Positions 51,299 to 60,686 of a stretch of DNA of 64,000 nt are shown one piece after another. The stretch's first letter is position 1; the number at the start of each line of letters is the position of its first letter. The stretch lies in the NCBI RefSeq assembly GCF_030845195.1, contig NZ_CP132543.1, positions 248,001 to 312,000 of the forward strand. Direction: 5' to 3'. A model generated the notes under the pieces. That model was not told the origin of the DNA. It saw only the letters and a list, made by a program, of their open reading frames with translations, and ran no database searches. The DNA is from Sanyastnella coralliicola (GTDB taxonomy: Bacteria; Bacteroidota; Bacteroidia; Flavobacteriales_D; Sanyastnellaceae). A program made the position numbers and the translations under genes.

Positions 51299-52321
51299 AT
51301 GGATTCTTTGTCTCAATTAGTCTTAGGTGCCGCTACCGCGGAAGCGGTGATAGGTAAGAAAGTAGGGAACCGCGCCATCCTTTGGGGTGCCATTGGAGGT
51401 ACTATTCCTGATCTCGATGTGTTATGTCGGCCCTTTGTTGATGTCGTAACAGGCATGGATTGGCACCGTGGCTTTTCGCACAGTTTCCTCTTCTTTATCC
51501 TGTTCGCCCCTGTATTAGGTTGGCTCATCTCAAAGTTCTATCGCGGACGATGGGGCAGCGCACGTGCATGGGCCTGGGCGATGTTCCTAACCTTTGTGAC
51601 GCACGCCTTACTCGATTGTTTTACCACCTGGGGAACGCAGCTGTTCTGGCCAATGGATAAGCGTGTCGCATGGCATACAGTTTTCGTTGCTGATCCGCTC
51701 TATACAGTGCCACTTTTGCTGACGGTGCTTGCAGTCTTGTTCATTCGTCGAACAAAACCAGCCCGTCAAATGATCAACTGGATCGGAATATCCATTTCCA
51801 CGGCATACTTGGCAGTGACGGTGGTCAACAAGAGTATTGCGAATGAAGCTTTTGAAGAAGCCTTCTCTGCGCAAGATGTTCAAGTGGAATACTTCGAAAG
51901 TAGACCCACTCCGCTCAATTCCATTTTATGGCAAGTAACCGCCAAGGTTGAAGGTGGTTATGTTGCCGGCTTCTATTCCTTGTTGGATGAAAAGCCTCCG
52001 TCAGAAATGGAGCTGATCTACATCGAACGCAATGATGAATTGCTCGAACCATTCCGCGATAGCGAGAAAATAGAACGCCTCATCTTCTTAAGTCAAGGAT
52101 ACTACGATGCGCAGATCACCGAGAACGGACTCCAATTTATTGACCTCCGTTTCGGGCAGCCAGATGAACTAGCAACCAACGGTGAAGGCTTCGTCTTTGG
52201 CTTCGATGTGATCGAAGGAGAGGAGGGCCTAGAGGTCACACAAAGCGTAGAATCTGAACCTGATATGGACAAAGCCTCCGAAGGAATCGAAGAACTTTGG
52301 ACACGTTTGAAAGGAATCTAA
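51299..52321 (+). CDS. Metal-dependent hydrolase, YdjM-type inner-membrane protein
   Basis: This 340-residue protein begins DSLSQLVLGAATAEAVIG, followed by GAIGGTIPDLDVL and DWHRGFSHSFLFF, then FVTHALLDCFTTWGT; the conserved His and Asp residues between several membrane helices define the YdjM (LexA-regulated, DUF457-like) family. The C-terminal 140 residues are soluble and beta-rich. Activity is not established. The 13-mer family appears twice, at 51331 and 52052. It is convergent with the large secreted gene at 52318 (4-nt overlap). Confidence 0.82.
   Translation: MDSLSQLVLGAATAEAVIGKKVGNRAILWGAIGGTIPDLDVLCRPFVDVVTGMDWHRGFSHSFLFFILFAPVLGWLISKFYRGRWGSARAWAWAMFLTFVTHALLDCFTTWGTQLFWPMDKRVAWHTVFVADPLYTVPLLLTVLAVLFIRRTKPARQMINWIGISISTAYLAVTVVNKSIANEAFEEAFSAQDVQVEYFESRPTPLNSILWQVTAKVEGGYVAGFYSLLDEKPPSEMELIYIERNDELLEPFRDSEKIERLIFLSQGYYDAQITENGLQFIDLRFGQPDELATNGEGFVFGFDVIEGEEGLEVTQSVESEPDMDKASEGIEELWTRLKGI
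51331..51343 (+). repeat. Dispersed 13-mer variant CGCTACCGCGGAA
   Basis: Differs only at position 6 (C); sense, coding A-T-A-E. Confidence 0.7.
52052..52064 (-). repeat. Dispersed 13-mer variant CGCTATCGCGGAA
   Basis: Differs only at position 6 (T); antisense to its gene, which reads F-R-D-S-E there. Confidence 0.7.
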
Positions 52322-54600
52322 CGTTTCAAGGTTAGTGCTCCTTCGAATTCACGTGTTTGTGTTCGTCCTAAACAGCTTGAGCTGATGTCGATGATGTAGT
52401 AGTAAACGCCTTCAGAAACATCGTCACCACCTTCAGTTCGGCCATCCCAAACACAACCTTCTTCGTGCACCAAGCTACCCCAGCGGTTGTAGATTTTCAT
52501 GTCTACTTCCACCAAATCTGGGAAGTCGCAAGGTTCAATTTCCGTATTGCCCAAGAAGATCGGGTGAAAGTCTTTGTTTTTCTTGTCACCATTTGGAGTG
52601 AAGACATTTGGCATCACCACAAGATCAAGATTGATGGTCTCTTCAAAGTCAACTTCAACAACATCTTCGATGATACAGCCTAGGTAATTGTAAGAGACTT
52701 CGTAGACACCAGAATTGCTAACCACAAGGCTATCACCTTCTTGCTCTCCACCGCCTGTCCATTCAACGTCATCTACGTCAATTCCTGGGTCAAGGATCAC
52801 AACATCACCGAAGCAAGCTCTCGCCAGTTCAGGAAGTTCGTTATCTGGAACCACGATGATGGTAATTTCGACTTCATCTTCTTCGGTGAAGCATTGGTTG
52901 CTAACAGTAGCAGAGTAGGTACCACTCGTTTCAGCGAGGTAAGTCTGTGATTCAGTTCCGTCAAACCATTCTACGACTGTGTTCGCTTCGATCAGCACTG
53001 GCTCACCGTTGCAATCAACTACGTCTGGACCGAGGTCGATTTCCGGAACAGGGATAATGGTCACTTCTATTTCATCTGAAGCAGAACAAGGCCCATTGCT
53101 TGCCACTACTTCATAGGTGCCGGTTTGCAATACGTCAAGCGTTTGATCACCCGCGTTACCATTCCACAAATATTCGAGTGCAGGACCTGCATCTAGGACG
53201 ACTGATTCACCCTCACAAGCCACGATGTCATCACCTAAATCAGGCTCAGGGTAAGTATATACGTTGGCGATAATCGTAGAAGGGTAGTTCACATCGTTCA
53301 ACCAAATGTCAACGTTCACTTCATAGGTTCCCGCGTTAGCGTAGAAATGCTCAGGATTAAGCTCTTCGCTGAAATTCAAATCTCCTGAATCAGGATCTCC
53401 GAAATCCCAGAATACTGAGTCAGGCTCCGAAGTGTAAGAGATGTCGAAGAGGGTTGTTTCACCAAGGCAAACATCTTCCGTTTCCGGAATGAAAACTACA
53501 CTGAATGCTCCACAAATCACGTTTGGAGTGTTCGGTAAATAGGTGGTGAGGAGATTATCATAAGTGATGACACTTGGGGTATATCCACAGTCGGGTGCGG
53601 GGAGGTCAGGATCATCAATTCGATCAAGAGCCTGGGTGTCTTGATTCATGATATAGATTCTACCGTCTATCGCCAATTTCAAATCAGTCCATGGCTGTCC
53701 GTTCGCTAACTGCACGTTCAATTGCGTACTGGAAATCAAGTTGGGATCAAGCACTTCAACATCAAACTGCGAGATATCGCCAAAGTCACCCAGCGAATAG
53801 AGGTACTTACTATTTGGAGAGAATTCCAGTTCAGTCACGTTGACGAAACTGTTGAAGTTATTGATTGATTGGTCTAAGGCACCAATGACCTCGCCTGCGG
53901 CTGAATCATACTCCATTAGACCGATGTAGTGACCTTTAAACGACACGGCAATCTTCGAACAGTCAGGTGAAATCACTGCATCGTCCAGTTCAGGATTCCA
54001 TCCAACCCACAGCCAATAGAAAGAGAACTCACTGTGGAGCACGATACCTTCGCTATTCACATCAAAGGTGCGGATGAAACAATCGCTTGAACCGTTGTTG
54101 TTATCTGCGCTAATGAGCCAGAATCCATCGGCACCGTCTTTAGGAACAACCATCAATTCTCCACCGAGATCAAAGAGCTCAGTCTGTAGCTGTCCTTCGA
54201 TGATGTCTCCAAAGCCATCATTCAAGGTGATATCAATGGTCGAATAGTCTAGCCCACTCGTTCCGTTTGATCGAACGAAGTAGTACTTCTCATCATCACC
54301 AGGAACAGGACAGAGGATGCTCGAAACACAGTTCCCGATGAAATTCGCATTGGGCAACGGGAAGCCGTTGGAGTCATATAAGTTCGTTTCATCTGCGTAA
54401 AGCAGAGGATTTCCAAACTGATCTGAAATACAAGAAGGGGTGCGGTCAAAGCCAACATCGATTCCACTAGGGATCTCTACAGGTTCATCTCCTAAGAAAG
54501 AAGCTGAGTGTGCGGCTCCGAAGAACCAGTTGGCGTTTTGGAGTTGGCTGATACCTTGGAAGGAGAGCAGGCAACAGGTAGCTAGTATTAACAGGCGCAT
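52318..54600 (-). CDS. Large secreted protein with PKD/Ig-like repeats and gliding-motility-type C-terminal domain
   Basis: From the ATG at 54600 it has 760 residues with a signal peptide (MRLLILATCCLLSFQGISQ). The N-terminal half looks like a beta-propeller or surface domain (LQNANWFFGAAHS and ISADNNNGSSDCF). A PKD-like domain (VFWDFGDPDSGDLNFSEE) is followed by three Ig-like repeats of about 80 residues (each with GTYEV/SGTYSA and paired Cys). The end matches the gliding-motility-associated C-terminal domain (type B T9SS signal), with PNVFTPNGDKKNKDFHP and KIYNRWGSLVH. It is likely an adhesin or surface exoprotein. Confidence 0.87.
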   Translation of the reverse strand: MRLLILATCCLLSFQGISQLQNANWFFGAAHSASFLGDEPVEIPSGIDVGFDRTPSCISDQFGNPLLYADETNLYDSNGFPLPNANFIGNCVSSILCPVPGDDEKYYFVRSNGTSGLDYSTIDITLNDGFGDIIEGQLQTELFDLGGELMVVPKDGADGFWLISADNNNGSSDCFIRTFDVNSEGIVLHSEFSFYWLWVGWNPELDDAVISPDCSKIAVSFKGHYIGLMEYDSAAGEVIGALDQSINNFNSFVNVTELEFSPNSKYLYSLGDFGDISQFDVEVLDPNLISSTQLNVQLANGQPWTDLKLAIDGRIYIMNQDTQALDRIDDPDLPAPDCGYTPSVITYDNLLTTYLPNTPNVICGAFSVVFIPETEDVCLGETTLFDISYTSEPDSVFWDFGDPDSGDLNFSEELNPEHFYANAGTYEVNVDIWLNDVNYPSTIIANVYTYPEPDLGDDIVACEGESVVLDAGPALEYLWNGNAGDQTLDVLQTGTYEVVASNGPCSASDEIEVTIIPVPEIDLGPDVVDCNGEPVLIEANTVVEWFDGTESQTYLAETSGTYSATVSNQCFTEEDEVEITIIVVPDNELPELARACFGDVVILDPGIDVDDVEWTGGGEQEGDSLVVSNSGVYEVSYNYLGCIIEDVVEVDFEETINLDLVVMPNVFTPNGDKKNKDFHPIFLGNTEIEPCDFPDLVEVDMKIYNRWGSLVHEEGCVWDGRTEGGDDVSEGVYYYIIDISSSCLGRTQTREFEGALTLKR

Positions 54601-54689
54601 GTATCGGTGGTTTGTATTCAAGTTACTGTCAAAACCGATTCTAACCGCTTCATGTTCAGGTATTCTATCTGCAATTGTTGCAAAGCAAA

Positions 54690-54711
54690 AAAGAGGGCCG
54701 AAGCCCTCTTT
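54690..54711. terminator. Bidirectional-type terminator of the beta-oxidation operon
   Basis: AAAGAGGGC pairs with GCCCTCTTT over 9 bp around a CGAA loop, with A- and T-rich flanks on both sides. It lies just past the stop of the acyl-CoA dehydrogenase at 54734. Confidence 0.85.
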
Positions 54712-54733
54712 CCAAACCAGATACATTGCTGTA

Positions 54734-56524
54734 TCAGTAACAGTACTTATTCTGTTCGATCATCTTCGCTGCTACTTCGCGTCGAATCTCTTTGATATTT
54801 ACAGGTTCAGTCTTGGTGAAACGCTTGATTCCCATCGTCATCATGCGAAGCTCATCGCCTTCCGCAAATGAGTTCAATGCTTCACGTCCGCTTCGACCAA
54901 TTTCTTCGGCTGCGTCGTAAACAAATGCCTTCAGCATGTTGATGTGATCTGAAGCTGCTTCTTCACCATGTTGCTTAGCGTACTTCTCAGCACGAAGCAA
55001 CAATGACTCAGCCGCATACGCTTGAATTGCCATGTCTGCAATATTCATCAAGATCTCTTGCTCTTTGGCCAATTGCATCATCAACTTCTGAGCAGCTGAT
55101 CCAGCCACCATCAAGATCGATTTCTTGAAGTTTTTGATGTACCCGCGGTACTGATCAAATACATTGTCTGGAGCATCTCCGAAGTCTGGAATCGACATCA
55201 ACTCATTCGCTACAGCCATTGCTGGCCCCATCAAATCAAGCTGACCTTTCATTGCTTTCTTCAAGATCATGTCTACAGTCAACATTCGGTTGATTTCGTT
55301 CGTTCCTTCGAAAATTCGGTTGATACGTGCATCGCGGTAAGAACGCTCAATGCGCGTTTCCGCTGAGTAGCCCATACCACCGTGGATTTGTACACCTTCG
55401 TCAACAGTCAAGTCAAGAACTTCTGAACCGAATACTTTCAACATGGCACATTCAGGAGCATAGCTTGCGATCCCTTTCAAGGTCGCTTCTCCTTTGTCCA
55501 TACCTCCATTCACCAAGTGAGTGATCTCGTCTTCGATGTTCTGTGTAGCACGGTAAGTTGCTGACTCCAATGCGAACACTTGGATCGCCATCTTCGCCAA
55601 TTTCTGACGAATCGCTCCGTACTTTGAAATCGGACGACCAAACTGCTCGCGTTCGTTCGAGTAGTTGACCGCGTCTGTGATCACACCTTTTGAACCTCCG
55701 AGTACACCACCAGCCAATTTGATACGACCAATGTTGAGGATATTCACGGCGATCTTAAATCCTTTTCCGCGTTCGTAGAGTTGGTTCTCTACTGGAACCA
55801 TTACGTTATTGAAGAACACCTGACGTGTAGAAGATCCTTTGATACCCATCTTTTTCTCTTCAGGGTTCAATGAAATTCCTTCCATGTCTTTGGTAAGGAT
55901 AAATGCACTTAGGTTCTCATCGTCGTCAATCTTCGCGAATACCGTGAATACATCAGCAAAACCACCATTGGTAATCCACATTTTCTGTCCGTTGATGACA
56001 TAGTGCTTTCCATCCTCTGTCAGTTTCGCTGAGGTCTTTCCGCTATTCGCATCAGAACCCGAGCTAGGCTCAGTTAGACAGTAAGCTGCTTTCCACTCAC
56101 CAGTGGCAAGTTTTGGAACATACTTCTTGCGTTGCTCATCATTACCGTAGTAAAGAATAGGCAAGGTTCCGATTCCAGTGTGCGCACCGTAAGCAACAGA
56201 GAAGCTGTGTGCTTCACCCAGTGCTTCCGTACAAAGCATGCTCGTTTTGAAATCCATACCCATACCCATGAGGTCTTCAGGTACAGAAATTCCAAGCATT
56301 CCGAGCTCACCTGCTTTTTCTAGAAGTGAAGGCATGAGACCTTCTTCCATAGAATCGATGCGGTCGAGGATTGGAACAATCTCTTGATTGACGAAGTCAG
56401 CACATGTCTGCTTCATCATCAATTGTTCCTCAGACCATTCTTCAGGGATGAAGATGTCTTCAGCCGCTACGTCACGAATAAGGAACTCACCTCCCGTAAT
56501 CGCTTTATTCTTAGTTTCTTCCAT
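54734..56524 (-). CDS. Acyl-CoA dehydrogenase, long form
   Basis: From the ATG at 56524 (MEETKNKAITGGEFLIRD) it has 596 residues, longer than the usual 380 because of a C-terminal extension (about 410-596) as in VLCAD-type enzymes. YCLTEPSSGSDANS and the FAD-binding QMWITNGGF match, and the catalytic Glu is in RIFEGTNEINRML. It performs the first step of beta-oxidation, passing electrons to an electron-transfer flavoprotein. The longer open frame begins with a TTG overlapping the thiolase stop. It is last in the operon after thiolase. Confidence 0.9.
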   Translation of the reverse strand: MEETKNKAITGGEFLIRDVAAEDIFIPEEWSEEQLMMKQTCADFVNQEIVPILDRIDSMEEGLMPSLLEKAGELGMLGISVPEDLMGMGMDFKTSMLCTEALGEAHSFSVAYGAHTGIGTLPILYYGNDEQRKKYVPKLATGEWKAAYCLTEPSSGSDANSGKTSAKLTEDGKHYVINGQKMWITNGGFADVFTVFAKIDDDENLSAFILTKDMEGISLNPEEKKMGIKGSSTRQVFFNNVMVPVENQLYERGKGFKIAVNILNIGRIKLAGGVLGGSKGVITDAVNYSNEREQFGRPISKYGAIRQKLAKMAIQVFALESATYRATQNIEDEITHLVNGGMDKGEATLKGIASYAPECAMLKVFGSEVLDLTVDEGVQIHGGMGYSAETRIERSYRDARINRIFEGTNEINRMLTVDMILKKAMKGQLDLMGPAMAVANELMSIPDFGDAPDNVFDQYRGYIKNFKKSILMVAGSAAQKLMMQLAKEQEILMNIADMAIQAYAAESLLLRAEKYAKQHGEEAASDHINMLKAFVYDAAEEIGRSGREALNSFAEGDELRMMTMGIKRFTKTEPVNIKEIRREVAAKMIEQNKYCY

Positions 56525-56544
56525 TATGCTTTGTTTCCCGTTTT

Positions 56545-57723
56545 TCAATTAAAGAATTCAAATACGCCGGCTGCTCCTTGTCCAGTTCCAACACACATGG
56601 TAACCATACCATATTTCCCGTTGCGGCGTTTCATTTCGTTCATCATTTGTACCGTTAGTTTCGTTCCGGTACATCCTAGTGGGTGGCCCAATGCAATGGC
56701 TCCACCATTCACGTTAACCTTCGATGGGTCAAGTCCTAACTCGCGGACAACCGCTACACTTTGAGAGGCGAAGGCTTCGTTTAATTCAAACAAATCAATG
56801 TCGCCTTGTTTCAAACCTGCACGCTCCAAAGCCTTAGGCACAGCGTAGATAGGTCCAACGCCCATAATGCGTGGCTCCAATCCCGAAACATGGAACGACT
56901 TTAGCTGAGCAATCGGCTCAACGCCTAGCTCTTTCAGCATGCGTTCAGAAACTACCATAACGAAAGCTGCTCCATCTGAAGTTTGGCTACTGTTACCAGC
57001 AGTAACACTTCCTTTGGCATCGAATACCGGACGTAAACGTCCCATGGCTTCCATGGTTGATCCACGACGAACACCTTCGTCTGTGTCTACCACGTATTTC
57101 TTTGATTGGCGCTTATTATCGGCACCAACGAATACTTGTTCCACTTCAATCGGTACGATGTCGTCTTTGAATCGTCCGTTATCAATCGCATCAGCAGCAC
57201 GACGATGTGACTCCAAAGCGAAAGCATCTTGCTCTTCGCGAGAGACATTGTATTGAGTAGCCACTGCTTCTGCGGTCAATCCCATTCCCCAGTACCAAGA
57301 CGGATTGTCTTTTGATACACGTGCGTTGGGTACGATGCGCCAGCCCCCGAAAGGAATTGGAGACATTGTTTCAATACCGCCAGCAATGATACAGTCAGCC
57401 ATTCCGGCATGGATCTTCGCGCTCGCAATAGCGATCGTCTCTAAACCAGAGGCACAGTAACGGTTAACCGTCATCCCAGGAACCTTCTCTGTGTCAAGTC
57501 CCATCAATGACACCATGCGACCAATATTCAATCCTTGTTCCGCTTCGGGAGTCGCATTTCCTACGATCACATCGTCGATACGCTCCTTGTCGAAATCAGG
57601 GAAGTCTTGTAATAAGCGGCGAATTACTTTTTCGCCAAGGTCATCCGGACGCATAAAGCGGAAGAGCCCTCGGGGCGCTTTTCCAACTGCTGTACGGTAA
57701 CCTCCTATGATATATGCGTTCAT
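56545..57723 (-). CDS. fadA: Acetyl-CoA acyltransferase (3-ketoacyl-CoA thiolase)
   Basis: The 392-residue enzyme carries the acylated Cys in VNRYCASGLETIA (about 90), GGIETMS, HPLGCTGTK (His and Cys region near 350) and CVGTGQGAAGVFEF (second Cys). It cleaves 3-ketoacyl-CoA to acetyl-CoA and a shortened acyl-CoA. It lies 14 nt after the fadB-like gene in the operon. Confidence 0.92.
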   Translation of the reverse strand: MNAYIIGGYRTAVGKAPRGLFRFMRPDDLGEKVIRRLLQDFPDFDKERIDDVIVGNATPEAEQGLNIGRMVSLMGLDTEKVPGMTVNRYCASGLETIAIASAKIHAGMADCIIAGGIETMSPIPFGGWRIVPNARVSKDNPSWYWGMGLTAEAVATQYNVSREEQDAFALESHRRAADAIDNGRFKDDIVPIEVEQVFVGADNKRQSKKYVVDTDEGVRRGSTMEAMGRLRPVFDAKGSVTAGNSSQTSDGAAFVMVVSERMLKELGVEPIAQLKSFHVSGLEPRIMGVGPIYAVPKALERAGLKQGDIDLFELNEAFASQSVAVVRELGLDPSKVNVNGGAIALGHPLGCTGTKLTVQMMNEMKRRNGKYGMVTMCVGTGQGAAGVFEFFN

Positions 57724-57737
57724 GTTTTTCAGTTTTA

Positions 57738-60140
57738 TTAGTTGCGAAGGATCTTACCCGTTTGAAGAAGGCTTTGCATGCGCTCAAGCGTCTTCTTCTG
57801 AGTACATAGTTCAAGGAATGCCTTGCGCTCTAGATCAAGCAGGTATTGCTCGCTTACTTCGCTCGGTTCTGAAAGATCTCCTCCACATAACACGGCTCCT
57901 AGTTTTTGGCTAATGAGCTCGTCATGTTCAGAAATGTAGTTTCCGCTCAACATTGAATTTGCTCCAACGTACACGATACCCATTCCTTCATTTCCTAAGA
58001 CTTTCACGTCTTTGCGCGGAACTGGCTTCGAGTATCCTTTGTTGGCCATCATTAAACAAGCTTCCTTCGCATAAGCGATCTGAAGGTCTCTACTCACAAT
58101 AACCTCGTCGGTACCATTTCGCAAGTAGCCTAAATCAAATGCTTCGTGAGCTGATGTTGATACTTTTGCTTGTCCAACGGTGAGGAAGCGGTTTCGAAGC
58201 GTGTTGATACGCATGTCACCTTCTCCAAATTCGTCGCTTGTTCGAACGGCAAACTCTTTGGTTCCACCACCACCAGGGATGAGTCCAACACCGAATTCTA
58301 CCAGTCCCATGTAGGTTTCCGCGTTAGCGATCACCTTATCAGCATGCAGACACATCTCACATGCACCACCAAGGGTCAACCCATGCGGCGCCACAACAAC
58401 AGGAATCGATGAATAACGAACACGCATCATGGTGTTCTGGAAGGCGCGAATCGCGAAATCAAGTTCCTCGTATTCCTGCTCAACTGCCATCATGAAGATC
58501 ATTCCCACATTGGCTCCAGCAGAGAAGTTTTGACCTTCATTCGCGATAACCAAACCGCGGTAGTCTTTCTCGGCAAGATCGAGGGCCTTATTCAGTCCGC
58601 TGATTACTTCACCACCAATCGTATTCATCTTCGTGTGGAAGGCGATATTCAAGATGCCGTCACCTAGGTCATAGATCGTGGTTCCTGAATTCTTCCAAAC
58701 CACTGCTGATTCTGGAAGGTTAGCGAGACTAATCTTTTCTTCTTGGCCAGGAATGACTTCGTACGCACCAGAATTCTGGTTGTAGAATAGACGCTTCCCA
58801 TCTTCCGTTTTATAGAATGAAGTATGGCCTTTTGCTACCATGTCTTTCACCCAGTCAGAAATGGCAACGCCACGAGCGTCCATTTCCTTCACTACGGCTT
58901 CAACACCAATGGCATCCCATGCTTCAAATGGTCCCATTTCGTAGCCGAATCCAGCACGCATGGCGTCATCCACTTTGTACAATTCGTCTGCAATTTCTGG
59001 AACGCGATTCGATACATACGCGAAGAGTCCGTTAAACGAACGCTTGTAGAATTCGCCGGCTTCATCTTTTCCGTTGTATAGAATCTTCGTGCGTTGGGCG
59101 AGGTCATCCACGGGCTTTGCCGCGTCAAGGGTAGGATATTTCACTTTCGCCTTTGCGCGGTATTCCATGGTGTTCAGGTCAAGGACGAGAATTTCGCTCT
59201 TGCCTTTTTCGTTCTTCACTTTCTTGTAGAAACCTTGCTTCGTCTTAGAACCAAGCCAGTTGTTTTCTACCATTTTCGTGACGTATGCCGGAATATTGAA
59301 GAGATCACGTTGCTCGTCATTCGGACAGTTTTCGCGAACTCCATTGGCAACGTGCACCAGCGTATCAAGACCCACAACATCACATGTGCGGAATGTTGCT
59401 GACTTCGGTCGTCCCATGACAGGTCCCGTGAGTTTGTCAACCGCTTCTACTGAAAGCCCCATGTCGTTCACGGTGTGGAACAACGCCTGAATCGAATACA
59501 CCCCAACACGGTTCGCGATGAACGCTGGTGTGTCTTTGCAGTATACGGTTGTCTTACCTAGGAACTTCTCTCCATAATTCATCAAGAAGTCGATCACTGC
59601 AGGATCAGTTGATGGAGACGGAATAATCTCCAACAGCTTGAGGTAGCGTGGAGGGTTAAAGAAGTGCGTTCCGCAGAAGTGCTTTTTGAAGTCATCGCTA
59701 CGACCTTCCGCGAGCATTCCAATCGGAATACCGGAAGTGTTCGAAGTAATGAGTGTGCCTGGAGTACGGTATTTCTCCACACGCTCAAACATCATTTGTT
59801 TGATGTCTAAGCGTTCTACGATAACCTCAATAATCCAATCGCAATCAGCGATCTTCGCTAGGTCATCGTCAAAATTTCCTGTGGTAATTCTACTCGCAAA
59901 GGACTTACGGTAGATAGGAGAGGGGTTCGATTTCAAGGCAAACTTCAGACTGTCATCAACAATCCGATTACGTACTTGTGGAGACTCAAGGGTTAAGCCT
60001 TTGGCAGCTTCTTTGTCATTGAGTTCTTTGGGTGGAATATCAAGAAGCAAAACTTCCAGACCGATATTCGCAAAGTGGCAAGCAATTCTGGAGCCCATTA
60101 CTCCTGAACCGAGAACGGCCACCTTTGATATATGTCTCAT
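57738..60140 (-). CDS. 3-hydroxyacyl-CoA dehydrogenase / enoyl-CoA hydratase fusion
   Basis: The 800-residue bifunctional protein has the dehydrogenase first: AVLGSGVMGSRIACHFAN NAD site (about 8-25), FFNPPRYLKLLEII and the catalytic His in TFRTCDVVGLDT region. The enoyl-CoA hydratase/crotonase domain (about 500-690; FSAGANVGMIF, GLTLGGACEMCLHADKV and GLIPGGGGTKE) comes last. This order is the reverse of E. coli FadB and is usual for the FadN-like group. It carries out hydration and NAD-dependent oxidation. The 13-mer variant at 58317 codes I-A-N-A-E. Confidence 0.9.
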   Translation of the reverse strand: MRHISKVAVLGSGVMGSRIACHFANIGLEVLLLDIPPKELNDKEAAKGLTLESPQVRNRIVDDSLKFALKSNPSPIYRKSFASRITTGNFDDDLAKIADCDWIIEVIVERLDIKQMMFERVEKYRTPGTLITSNTSGIPIGMLAEGRSDDFKKHFCGTHFFNPPRYLKLLEIIPSPSTDPAVIDFLMNYGEKFLGKTTVYCKDTPAFIANRVGVYSIQALFHTVNDMGLSVEAVDKLTGPVMGRPKSATFRTCDVVGLDTLVHVANGVRENCPNDEQRDLFNIPAYVTKMVENNWLGSKTKQGFYKKVKNEKGKSEILVLDLNTMEYRAKAKVKYPTLDAAKPVDDLAQRTKILYNGKDEAGEFYKRSFNGLFAYVSNRVPEIADELYKVDDAMRAGFGYEMGPFEAWDAIGVEAVVKEMDARGVAISDWVKDMVAKGHTSFYKTEDGKRLFYNQNSGAYEVIPGQEEKISLANLPESAVVWKNSGTTIYDLGDGILNIAFHTKMNTIGGEVISGLNKALDLAEKDYRGLVIANEGQNFSAGANVGMIFMMAVEQEYEELDFAIRAFQNTMMRVRYSSIPVVVAPHGLTLGGACEMCLHADKVIANAETYMGLVEFGVGLIPGGGGTKEFAVRTSDEFGEGDMRINTLRNRFLTVGQAKVSTSAHEAFDLGYLRNGTDEVIVSRDLQIAYAKEACLMMANKGYSKPVPRKDVKVLGNEGMGIVYVGANSMLSGNYISEHDELISQKLGAVLCGGDLSEPSEVSEQYLLDLERKAFLELCTQKKTLERMQSLLQTGKILRN
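58317..58329 (-). repeat. Dispersed 13-mer variant CGCTAACGCGGAA
   Basis: Same variant as at 27538 (A at position 6), here coding in the sense direction. Confidence 0.75.
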
Positions 60141-60142
60141 GT

Positions 60143-60598
60143 TTAAGTTGGGGTATTTGCGGGTTCGTTGAAGAGATTCGGGTGATCACAGAGCTCATTG
60201 ATCTCAGCAATCACTTCCAGGAAGACCTCGAATTTTTCGGTGTCGACGCGTTTACGCACGAATTCGTTGAAGGCAACAACAACATTCTTGGATTCTTCGC
60301 GCATGGCTTGCCCTTTCTCTGTGAGGAAAACCTTCACCTTGCGCTTATCAATTTTATCTTGAACTCGGTAGATCAATCCGCTCTCTTCCATCGTTTTCAA
60401 TGTGCGAGTCAGACTGCGGGGCTCCATCCCCATTTTTGGTCCGAGTTTCGTAGAATTTGTACCTTCTTTATCTATGTTCAACAGGATGTAGCCTATAGAC
60501 ATGGTGCCACCGTGCTTTGCCGCTTCCTGATTGTAGAGTCGGGCTACTTTAGCCCACACCCACCTGAGGTGAAAATCAACTGTTTCTTCTGGCTTCAT
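60143..60598 (-). CDS. MarR-family transcriptional regulator
   Basis: The 151-residue protein has the winged-helix pattern of MarR: KMGMEPRSLTRTLKTMEESGLIYR (recognition helix about 55-78) and DKIDKRKVKVFLTEKG (wing). It is the first gene of the beta-oxidation operon (2 nt before the fadB-like gene), with a 19-bp palindrome 31 nt upstream, so it likely represses this operon and itself, released by an acyl-CoA or fatty acid (inference). Confidence 0.9.
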   Translation of the reverse strand: MKPEETVDFHLRWVWAKVARLYNQEAAKHGGTMSIGYILLNIDKEGTNSTKLGPKMGMEPRSLTRTLKTMEESGLIYRVQDKIDKRKVKVFLTEKGQAMREESKNVVVAFNEFVRKRVDTEKFEVFLEVIAEINELCDHPNLFNEPANTPT

Positions 60599-60628
60599 AA
60601 CAGCTAATCTACGAAAAATCAGTTATGC

Positions 60629-60647
60629 TTGCATAATAATTATGCAA
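60629..60647. promoter_or_regulatory. MarR-type operator: 19-bp perfect palindrome
   Basis: TTGCATAATAATTATGCAA is a 9-1-9 perfect inverted repeat 30 nt upstream of the MarR start at 60598, followed by the half-site-like AAATTTTGCA. Size, symmetry and place fit a MarR dimer site controlling the downstream operon. Confidence 0.65.
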
Positions 60648-60686
60648 ATTTTGCACTTTCGGAATATTCCTACAAAGCGTGCTGAT

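Noticed and set aside
55745-55785. TTCCGCGTTCGTAG as a 13-mer relative
   Set aside because: Three or more mismatches to CGCTANCGCGGAA; below the cut-off I used.
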